Assembly (NCBI GenBank): GCA_009193035.1
Contig: SWDT01000248.1
Coordinates: 203,352-267,351 of the forward strand
Reading direction: 5' to 3'
DNA: 64,000 bases
From: Halicephalobus mephisto
Taxonomy: Eukaryota; Nematoda; Chromadorea; Rhabditida; Panagrolaimidae
Each line of letters begins with the position of its first letter. Within the stretch, counting starts at the first letter, position 1. Below, in pieces: positions 45,493 through 55,335 of the stretch. Position numbers and translations under genes: made by a program. Below the pieces are notes generated by a model. It had not been told where the DNA came from. It did no database searches and saw only the letters and a list, made by a program, of their open reading frames with translations.

Positions 45493-47736
45493 ATGTATCT
45501 TTTTCAAAGTGAAAGTTAAAAATTAAAACGAAGAAGCAGCTGATCAAAAATCAAAAACAGGTTACGCATTGTTTTTCCATTCCTTTCGGATTTTTTATCC
45601 TTGCGCAATCACCGAATGCCTCGGGCTATATTCCTGAAATTGGGTGAAATCTGAAAGGTGCCACTTTAATGACAGTTTAATTTTGAATAAAATGGATGAG
45701 ATTAATTGGCCGATCTGAATGTGGACATGATTAAGCCAATTTTCGCTGTCCAGTCGATTCACGCAATCGGGCTTTTCACTTCAGACGACAACCGACGGAA
45801 TTCGATCGAAAATTATAAATATTATTTTTGGAATTTGCAAAATTCCAACAAAAAATAAAAAAATAAAAAAAATTTAAATTTAAAAAACTAAAAAAATAGA
45901 AAATTCAGCAATTAACTACAGTAATCCATTTTTCTTTTATTTTGTTTTTTAATTTCTAAAAATTTTCATTAAAAATAATAATTTTTAATTTTTTTAAATT
46001 CCAACAAAAAAAAATTAAAGAATTTGGAAATAAACTACAGTAATCAATCTATTTTTTGTTTTTCTTATGCAATTTGTAAAAATTACTGTCGAAAAAAGTT
46101 CCCTAAAAATTGGTTTTTTTTAATCTCATTTTTTTATTTTTGAATTCCCGCGCAAAAGGAGAGATCTCTGCAATAGTGAGAAAATGGAAAATCTGGCAAT
46201 TGTTCTGTCTTCTCTCTCTTCTTTGTCTTTTTATTTTTTTACCTAAATTTTTTAATTTTCAACAATTTTCAAAAAATCTGACAATTTGTGTCGAGAGTTT
46301 TTGCAACTTCCATTTTTAACTTTTCTAATAGTATACTTTTCAAAGAAATGAAGAGAAAGTTTGTCTGTCGTTAGAAAAATCAAGTTTTTTGGACTCCAGT
46401 TGGAGCAGATTAAGGCTAGCCGGTTTGCCAAACCTGACATTGCGTCGTTGAGAGGTTTATCCGATTTCCTGTGGCGATCTGGTTGAGTTGCGGCTATCAT
46501 GTCACAATTTGTCCATTTTTGTCGATTGCATAAATCACACCATAAAAATAAAAAATTCCTACAAAGTTGTTTTGACACGAAAACTTGAGATATTAGGAAA
46601 TTTTAGGTAAAAACAGAGAGAGAGCGAACGAAAGAGAGAGAGGACAATGCGAGAGAGAGGAAAAAAAGGACAGTGCGAGTGGCTTGATAAGAATTGCCAG
46701 ATTTGTCAGTTATGTCCTTTTTGTAATGTTCTCGCCCTTTGCGCGCGAATTCAAAAACTACGTTATTACCGAAATTGAAGATAAATTTCTGAAAATGAAT
46801 TTTTGGAAGATTTTAGGATTCACGTAAAAAAGCAAGTAAATTTCCGTACTCAATTGCCATTTTTGCAGTTTTAACTTTTGCGGAAAATTGAAAAAAAATA
46901 ATTTTTCGATCGTAATTCTTGTTTAAATTATTTCAAAAAAATGTTTTTTGATTAAATTTGATAGAGAAGAGTATCGAGGTCAGCTTCGCGGTCGGATCTT
47001 AGCTTGAATCCATCTCAGATTAGATCCGACATTTCGTTCGATTCGATTACGCAATTCGGTCGTCTTTGTTCATCTGAAAAGAACCGAGAGAGCAAATCCA
47101 CCATCTTCAAATCCGATAGCCTGAGGAGATGAAAGCAAATCAAAGACATCAAGTACACGCGGCAGCTGATTTACTGGACATCCAGAAGACGGAAAAAATC
47201 GAAAAACTAGAATCGTCAACGCCCCTAGTGATGTTGCGTTAGCGAAGCGGAGAGGAAGTCGGATATTTCAAGGTACTTTCCGTAATCCCAGTCTTTAATC
47301 ACTTTTATTTTCTCAATTCAAAAAAAAATAAAAAAAATAATTTCTTTTAAAATTTAAAAATTAATTTTTTTTTTAAATTTAAAAATTAATTTTTTTTTAG
47401 ATTTAAAAATTATTTTTTTTTTGAAAAGTTGATTTTCTTCTGACCGCCCTTTTTTGAGGAATTGAAAAAATTCTTTGATTTTTTTTGACTTGTTACATTT
47501 TTGCGTAATCGGTTAAATTTAAAAATAATTTTTTTTATTAAATTGATGTTTATTTACTTGTTTACAATCGAGTGATTTCCAGATTCACTTGAAGCAAAAC
47601 TAAAATCCCTCTCCGACAGCCAGGGGACGAGTTTCCAGACTCCTGTATCCTGGTCCTTTCATCTTTATTCCTTTTTCGCAGACAAGTGGTCCACTGTAAG
47701 CCTCCGTTCGCTTCTTAATCCTTCTGACAGTAACAA
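45493..47736. other. Intergenic region with an inverted pair of GC-box repeats
   Basis: A repeat copy at about 46135-46260 and a second, inverted copy at about 46600-46760 bracket 340 bp of apparently unique sequence. Two balanced-composition blocks, 45520-45810 and 46960-47280, share the phrase 'TCGATTNACGCAAT' and have no clear ORF. About 47570-47730 is a further balanced block with a TTTCCAG acceptor, probably the 5'UTR of the peptide gene. Confidence 0.5.
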
Positions 47737-48936
47737 ATGAATTTTCTAACATGGTAAGTTTCAGTAAATTACCATTTATTCAATATATAAAAAATTTAAA
47801 AATTCCAAAATTTTTTAATTTAAAATTTAAAAATTATTTTTTATTTAAAACTTTTCTAAAATTCGCAAATTTCCAAATTAATTACCATTTATTCAATATA
47901 TAAAAAAGTTTAAAATTCCAAAATTCCTTAAAATTTTTAATTTTAAAAAATAACATATTAGTTTTTTAGTTTTTTAAAGATTTTAGTTTTTTTAATTTAA
48001 ATTTAACTTTTTTAACCGTTTTAACCGTTTTAACTTTTTAATTTTTTTGACTTTAATTTTTTAACTTTAACTTTTTTAACTTTAACCTTTTTAACTTTTT
48101 TAAATATTTTAATTTTTTAACCTTTTTAAAATTGTCTCAAGTCCTTAAAAATGGATCAAAAAGAGACCAATTGTTGCTCGAATTAGACGATTTTTATTCA
48201 AAAACCTGGAAAATTTTTGTTACGTCACTTAAGTGGTCTTCAAAAAAGTGTTTTGCCAATCGTTTTTTTCACGTGGAATTCTCTTCTAAAACTTTAATAT
48301 CAATTTTCGAAAAAAATTATAAAAAATAAAAATAAACTTTTTTAAAAAAATTTGTTCGGAGGGAATTTCTGGAAAATTTTAGAAACTACAGTATGCCAAA
48401 TAAGAAGTTTAATTTCTTGATTATTTCGTAATTGATCATACTGTAAAAAATTTAAAAAAAACAAATTTTGAAAAACATGCAAAATTAAATTAATTTTTTT
48501 AAAATGTTTTAAAATTTTTTAAAAATTATTTTAAAATTTTATTTTTTAAGATAATTTTAAGATTTTATTTATTTTAAAAAAAATTTTTTTTTAATTTTAT
48601 TTTTTAAATAATTTTAAAATTTCACTTTTTAGGTTGCCGATTTTTCTAATTTCTGTCAATTTCGTAACAGATATCATTAGTTCGCCGATAGTCGTGAATG
48701 AAAGGGCGATTTTGGAAATCCTGGATTTCCCAAGTAAAGAAGTAAGAAAAAATTAATTTTAAATTTCCCTAAAAATAATATTTTAGATTCCTCATCACAA
48801 ACACAGACATCATCGTCACCATCGTCATCACAAAAAAAGAAGAAGTTTGACGATCAAAACGGAATCTAAATCGGCTTCTGGAGTCAGACAACACAAGCAG
48901 ATGATGCTGACGAAGCCCTACTGGCCATGGCCTTGA
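47737..48936 (+). CDS. Small secreted His-rich peptide precursor ending in PYWPWP
   Basis: Three exons: 47737-47753 (17 nt), 48633-48741 and 48787-48936. All joins are in phase (ATGG/G split Trp) and give 91 aa. Residues 1-24 form a signal peptide (MNFLTWLPIFLISVNF..). Residues 45-57 are a run of His, Arg and Lys (three RHH units), directly followed by the tetrabasic KKRR (58-61), a likely prohormone-convertase site. The released 30-residue C-terminus would end QMMLTKPYWPWP, with no terminal Gly for amidation. Codon composition of the last exon is far from the AT background. I do not recognise a family. It could be a neuropeptide-like precursor, a metal-binding secreted peptide or an antimicrobial peptide. 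Confidence 0.6.
47754..48632 (+). repeat. Peptide-gene intron 1 with one CTACAGTA repeat copy
   Basis: The stretch is mostly T-rich low complexity. A less biased piece at 48132-48330 is open but has no family match. One copy of the 'TTAGAAACTACAGTATGCC' repeat lies at about 48355-48440. Confidence 0.5.
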
Positions 48937-49331
48937 TTTTTGGATTCCAGAAGTCCAAATTCAGACTTCGGAAGTCAGTTTCTAAAAGTCCAAATTCAGA
49001 CTTCAGAAGCCAGTTTCCAGAAGTCCAAATTTAGACTTCAGAAGCCAGTTTCTAGAAATCCAAATTTAAACTTTAGAAGCCAGTTTCCAGAAGTCTAAAT
49101 TCAGATTCCGACATTCCTAAATTCTCGGCCATACGGTATTCGATTCCATGACTTCTTTGATGCGGGAAATTGCCCAGGACATACTGTACTTTCTGACCCA
49201 GATTTATCTCATGCAATACAGAGATCTTCAAAAATTTCAAAATTAATAGAATTTAATTTAATTGTATAAAAAATAATAAAATTTGATCGTTGATTAAAGG
49301 CACTCCAGACGGTAGGACGAAAAAATCAAAT
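48937..49331 (+). repeat. 37-bp tandem repeat in the peptide gene's 3' flank, then spacer
   Basis: About four units with 'CCAGAAGTCCAAATTCAGAC' and 'TTCAGAAGCCAGTT' lie at 48945-49105, just after the stop codon. The rest (49110-49331) separates this gene from the convergent channel gene. Confidence 0.65.
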
Positions 49332-52300
49332 TCATTTAATTCCAGAGGTGTAGTAGATCCAGTACACCAAATTGAAAATTGAATAAGCTGCTGAAAAAAT
49401 TTTAATTTAAAAAAAATTAAATTTTTAAAAAATTATGTAATTTAAAAAAAAACTAAAATTTTTAAAAATTAATAAAATTTAAAAAAATGGAATTTTTAAA
49501 AATTGTCTTAGAACGAATTTTAAGTTTTTTTGAAATTTTTTTAACTCTAAAAATTCAGAAGCTTCTTTTGGATTCTGGAATATTCTGAAATTCTCAGTGG
49601 GATTCTAGAAAGTTGTAGAATCGTCCGTAAAATTCTGAACAATATTAGAAGCTTCCTTTAGATTCTGGAATATTCCGAATTTTCGATTAAATTCTGGAAT
49701 TTCACAGGAATCTGAATCCTTCCACAAAATTCCAGAAGTTTCTGTAGAATCTGAATCCTTCCACAAAATTCAACAAAATTCCAGAAATTTCTGTAGAATC
49801 TGAATCCTTTCACAAAATTCCAGAAGCTTCCATCAAATTTCAGAAGTTTTATAGGATTCTAGAAAGATCCAAAAACTTCCATCAGATTCTAGAAGGTTTC
49901 AGAAGTTCCTGCAGAATTCTAAAAAATATTCAAAACATCCATCAGATTTTAGAAATCTTTAAAATTTCCTACAGTATTCTGGAAGATTCTGAATATTTCT
50001 ATAAAATTCTAAAAAATTCAGAATCCTTCCATAAGATTCCAGAATTCTTCAAAAATTCGAATATCCTTAATTATTATTGAAAAAAAATTAACATACTTGG
50101 AAAAACGATTCTAGAATAAAGATCAAGTTTTTCAGCCAGCATTAAAGGATTAGACTTTTTTCGTTTCTTTAAATCTCGTATTTTGATCGTCATCCTGCCT
50201 TCGTTCCTCATGATGTACCCGACGCTTGCCAACTCTACTAAAGATGCAAAAACAAACCCCATACCGCTGAAATTATATTATAAAAATTAAAAATAATTTT
50301 AAAAATAAAATTAAAAAAAAAATAATTTTAAAAATAAAATTTAAAAAAAAATAATTTTAAAAATAAAATTTAAAAAAAAAATAATTTTAAAAATAAAATA
50401 ATTTTAAAAAAAAATATTTAAAATAAAAATTTTTCTTTAAATTCTAAGAAAATAAAATAATTTTTACAAAACTTAAGTTTCAACAATTTAACAAATTTAA
50501 ATTAAAAAATTAAAAGTATTCAAAAAACTCACGTGAGGATGAAGAGATCGATAGCTTTGATATAATTTACCTAAATTTTAAATTTTATTTTTAATATCTT
50601 TTATTTTAAATTTTAATATTTTTTAATTTTAAACAATTTTTTAATTTTAAATCTAAATTTTATTATTTTTTAATTTTTAAATTTTAAATATTTTTTAAAT
50701 TTTAAATATTTTTAAATTTTAAACATTTCTTAAATTTTAAATATTTTGTAAATTTTAATATTTTTAAATTTTAAATTTTATGAACTTACTCTAGGGATAT
50801 TCCTTCCGATATTTCCGAATTGAAAGGACAGAGCCAAGACCGCATTGACTCCAATCATCGTCCTGGCAGGGATAGCCTTAGGGCCCAGATAAAACGGAAT
50901 CCAAGAAATGAACACTGTAGTATACTGTGGAATATAGCCTAAATTAATTTTTAAAATAACTTTTGAAAATCACTTTTTAAATTTTTTAAAAATAATTTCT
51001 TAATTTTTCAAAAATCACTTTTTTTATTTTTTCGAAAAAATTCTATTTTATTTTTAAATCAAAAAAATTTTATTTTTTTTAAATCAAAAAAAGTTTTATT
51101 TTTTTTTAGATCAAAAAAGTTTTATTTTTTTACCTTGTAGTAGATACCAGCCATATCTTCGTTTGAACGTGAAACTGACGGACAATTCATCCCAGTACCC
51201 TGCGGCATAGAGTCTGGAGTAGGCTACGGTAGAATAGTTAATCATTGTGAAATCCGGCAATTCGATGTCCTTGAACAACAGAAGATGGGGTTCGTTCCAG
51301 ATCATGTGGACTTCGTTCTGGTTGTATTGATAGGATTCGAAAGTCAGAAAACAAGTGACTGAATCCATCGGAAAGGTCCTGAGGTCGAGTTGACAAGGAC
51401 CCGTGCTTTTGATTCTCAGACAAGACCACAAGGTCCCGTTCGGAAAAACCATCAAAAAAACATTTCTGAACGGAGAGTCGTGGATCGAAGCCGAGACGGA
51501 GTTAATAAAACAAGTATTCTGAAAAATGCAATTTTTAAATTTTTATTTTTATTTAAAAAATAATCTTTTTTAAATTTTTATTTTATTAAAAAAAAATAAT
51601 CTTTTTTAAATTTTTATTTTTATTTTAAAAAAAATTCTTTTTTAAATTTTTATTTTTATTAAAAAAAATTCTTTTTTTGGATTTTAGTTTTTATTTAAAA
51701 AAAGTAGTTTGTTAATTTTGAATTTAATTCGAAAATTTCAATTTAAATAAATATTAAACTATTTTAGTTTTAAAAATTGAATTTTAAACAGATTTTGTTC
51801 AATTTAAAAATCGAAAATCTAGCTTAAATCAAATTCGAAATGGAATTTTTTATTCGAAATTTAATTTTATATAGATTCTAAAACTACTTCACGATCGAAA
51901 ATCTAACTTTAACTAAATTCGAAATGGAATTTTTTATTCAAAACTAATTTTATATAAATTCTAAAACTGCTTCATTATCAAAAATCTAACTTTAAATAAA
52001 TTTCCATCAACTTCAATATTGGAAATTTAATTTTAATCATATTCGAAATCTACTGTAGAACCAAAAATTAATTTTAAATTGTTTCAATTTTCTAAAATTA
52101 AAAAATTGATCCCGAACAGATTTCTGTTATTTTCAAAATTGAAATTTTGTACTTTTAAAGTTGTTCAATTTTATAAATAATAATTTTGAGCGATTTTGAA
52201 AGTAATAATATTCAATGATTTCGCAAGTAGTAATATTGTTCAATTTTACAAATAACAATATTCAATGATTTCGTAAGTAATAATTTTGAACGATTTTATA

Positions 52301-54860
52301 AATAATAATTTTGAACGATTTTGAAAGTAATAATATTCAATAATTTCGTAAGTAATAATTTTGAACGATTTTGAAAGTACACAAAAAAGTGTAATTTTTG
52401 GATCAGAAAAAAATGCAACTCGTCACTATTAATTGCAGTTTTCGTCACAAATACTAAAAATTCATGAAAAATACGACGATTTTGTTGCATTTCGCAATCG
52501 TCACGGGACCAAAAATTACTTTTTTTGTTTTTAATAATATTGAACGATTTTACTCACAGGAATCCAGATGGTACTTTGCATTTTGTAATCGAAGCTGAGG
52601 TTGCCTTTGCAGGGCTTCATGTAGTCGTAGGACAGCATCGGGTCCTCCCAGAACTCGTTGACGTAGAGATCTAAACTCTTCCATAAATGCAAATCCTAAT
52701 ATCCGAACGAAAGTGATTTCATTAGTTTTTTAAAATTCAACATTGTTAGTGCCCTCAGGGGACATTGAATCGATTTCAGTTTTCTACAAAGAATTTGAAA
52801 TTTTTTTATAAAAAAACTATAAAATTTTTCTTTAAAAAAGTTTAATTTTTTCTTAAAAAATTTTTTATATATAAAAACTTGAAAATTTTCGGAAATTTTT
52901 TTATATAAAACTTTTTCGAAAATTTTTTATATAAAATTTTTTATATATAAAAACTTGAAAATTTTCGGAAAATTTTTTATATAAAAACTTTTGTAAAATT
53001 TTTTATATATGAAAACTTGAAAATTTTCGGAAATTTTTCTATATAAAAACTTCCAAATAAATTTTATATAAAAATTTTTGGAAATTTTTTTATATATGAA
53101 AACTTAAAAACTTTTGAAATTTTTTTATATAAAAACTTTTGTAAAATTTTTTTATTATAAAATTTTGAAAGATAACAATTTCTATTTTGCTAAATTTTTC
53201 TGTTCTAACAGGAAAACAAATTACAAATAAAATTAGATTAAATTATATTTTTAAAAAGCCGGGGCTTTGTTGGATAAACGCGCGGCCAATCAGCGGTTTT
53301 CGCCGCGTTTTCGTTTACTCTTTCGGATTTCGCTTCTGACAAAACGGATTTCCGAAAACTCCGTCTCTTAGCTAACTTTTTACTTTGTAAAGTTTACACA
53401 ACTAACCTCAATAAGGAATTTTATATCAGTTTTTAATTACACAAGAATTCACTGAAGAATTTTACAGCAATTTTAATTTTATATCAATTTTCAAAAAAGT
53501 TTATATGTTTTTATTTTACAAAAAATTCAAAAAAGTTTATATAAAAATTTTAATTTTATATCAATTTTCAAAAAAGTTTATATGTTTTTATTTTACAAGA
53601 AATTCAAAAAAGTTTATATAAAAATTTTAATTTTATATCAATTTTGAAAGAAGTTTATATATCATTTTTTAATTTTACAATTAATTTCAAAAACGTTTTT
53701 ATATAAGTTTTTGTTTTACAGAAAATTCAAAGAAGTTTATACATAAATTTTAATTTTATATTAATTTTGAAAGAAGTTTATATATAAGTTTTAATTTTAT
53801 ATTAATTTTCAAAAAAGTTTATATATAAATTTTTATTTTACAAGAAATTCAAGAAAGTTTATATATCATTTTTTAATTTTGCAATTAATTTCAAAAAAGT
53901 TTATATAAGTTCTAATTTTATAAGAAATTCAAAAAAGTTTATATATAAGTTTCAATTTTACAAGAAATTTAAGAAAGTTTATATTTTTTAATTTTAATTT
54001 TATAAAGATTTTCAAAAAAATCATAAACATTTTAATTTTATAAATATCTTTGAAAAAATTCCTTTTAAAAAAATATATAATTTTTAATTTCAAAATTCTT
54101 CAAAAAAATTTTTAATTATAAAATTTTTCAATAAAAATTATTTTTTAATTTCAAAGATCCTTAAAAAATATAATTTTTAATAAAACTACTGTCAACAAAA
54201 AAAATAAAATTTTTAATAAAACTACTGTCAACAAAAAAAATAAAATTTTTTTTAATTTCGAAAAATTTTATTTTTAATTTTTAAATTCTAAAAAATTAAA
54301 ACAATTTCAAATTTTCAAACTTCTTTAAAAAAATAAATTTCCAAAATTCTAAAAAAATAAAATTTTCAAAATTCTTTAAAAAAATAAATTTCCAAAATTT
54401 TTAAAAAAAATAAAATTCTTCAAAAAATAAAATCTTAAAAAAATAAATTTTCAAATTTTTCAAAAAATAAAATTTAAAAATTCTTCAAAAATAAAATTTA
54501 AAAATTTTTCAAAAATAAATTTAAAAAAAAATAAAAATAATTTAAAAATTCCTTCATAAAAAATTAAAACTTAAATTACATAACAACTTGAGTTTAGAAT
54601 TCTACATTTTTCCCTAATATCCATAAAACGCACCAATTTCAAAACTTTGTGTCATTTCAGACACTGACGTCACTTCTTGAACCCACCTCCTCAATCCTAA
54701 CAACAACCGGATTAGCTGGCAATTTATGTCTATTATAATTCATCGAAGTTTCAAACAATATATGATCAATAATATCAGTATCATTAGCACAATATCTTGT
54801 ATCTTCTAATTTCACAAATTCAATTAAAATAAATATAAAAAATACCGTAATTTTAAACAT
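49332..54860 (-). CDS. Cys-loop ligand-gated ion channel subunit, LGC/ACC-like, probable anion channel
   Basis: Seven minus-strand exons: 54669-54860, 52558-52695, 51134-51518, 50790-50938, 50533-50570 (38 nt), 50097-50266 and 49332-49390, in phase, 376 aa. There is a signal peptide ([20 protein letters not shown]). The extracellular domain includes [10 protein letters not shown] and the Cys-loop [15 protein letters not shown], with exactly 13 residues between cysteines. M1 includes [18 protein letters not shown]. The M1-M2 linker PARTMIG carries the Pro-Ala-Arg motif of anion-selective channels. M2-M3 is [14 protein letters not shown] and [13 protein letters not shown]. The M3-M4 loop is very short (about 35 residues, basic). 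Exon 1 must use a GTCAGT donor. The [13 protein letters not shown] stretch resembles the acetylcholine-gated chloride/LGC-46 group. The transmitter cannot be read from sequence. Confidence 0.8.
49391..50096 (-). repeat. LGIC last intron with TTCCAGAA/TTCTAGAA degenerate repeats
   Basis: About 49550-50060 carries repeated 'AGAATCTGAATCCTTCCAC' and GATTCTAGAA units (TTCTAGAA at about 49602, 49857 and 49889). It belongs to the same family as 6060-6440 and 36840-37140. Confidence 0.6.
50267..50532 (-). other. LGIC intron, A-rich low complexity
   Basis: The first half is AATAATTTTAAAAATAAAAT-like duplicated low complexity. No exon is visible. Confidence 0.5.
51519..52557 (-). repeat. LGIC intron 2 with two degenerate repeat types
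   Basis: About 51540-51700 holds T-rich 60-bp units. About 51770-52080 holds 'AATCTAACTTTAAATAAATT' units. About 52170-52370 holds AATAATTTTGAACGATTTTG units of ~33 bp. Confidence 0.6.
52696..54668 (-). other. LGIC intron 1 (2 kb) with repeats and a GC-rich insert
   Basis: About 52850-53150 holds TTATATAAAAACTTGAAAAT units. About 53265-53395 is a sharply GC-richer island containing GGCCAATCAGCGG. About 53440-53990 holds 'AAAAAAGTTTATATATAAGT' units. No coding exon is recognised inside, but an additional small exon cannot be excluded. Confidence 0.55.
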
Positions 54861-55335
54861 TTTTTAAATTTTAAAACTTATATAATCATAACGAATAATA
54901 TTTAAAAAATCCAAACTATAAAATTCTTCTAAATCGTTTCTCAAGCGTTTTATGCCAAAAAAGGATTGATGCAATTCTTTGTTCAAAATTCTTGCCAGAG
55001 GCGTGTCCGTTTTAGTGCCTGCTGCAATCGTGTCCCTTGTAATTCTGTCTTCTCAGAAGTTCGAGGAAGAAAACTGAACAAAATATATCCAATTGTTGAT
55101 GGCCTAAGGGCATATCGAGTTACAGAGTGCATAAATACCCATATTTGTAAAAATCTTCCGCAAATTATTTATCAATTTCATCAAGAGCCCAACAATCAAA
55201 AATTAATTAAACCAACAATGGTTCACATTTTTCCTTACCCATTATTACATAAAATACGCAAGCAAACAAGCAAAATGACGATCCAATTGAACAATCTATT
55301 TCGTTCATATGCATGAAACACCAGGATATAACCGG
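54861..55335. other. Spacer between the LGIC 5' end and the DDX60-like 3' end
   Basis: About 54861-54960 is the probable LGIC promoter. About 54965-55335 is of balanced composition without a supported ORF and most likely is the 3'UTR of the helicase gene, which is transcribed toward it. Confidence 0.5.

Noticed and set aside
46252..46578. 108-aa minus-strand frame between the inverted repeats
   Set aside because: Part of it is repeat-derived and the rest has no recognisable domain. It is kept only as part of the composite-element observation.
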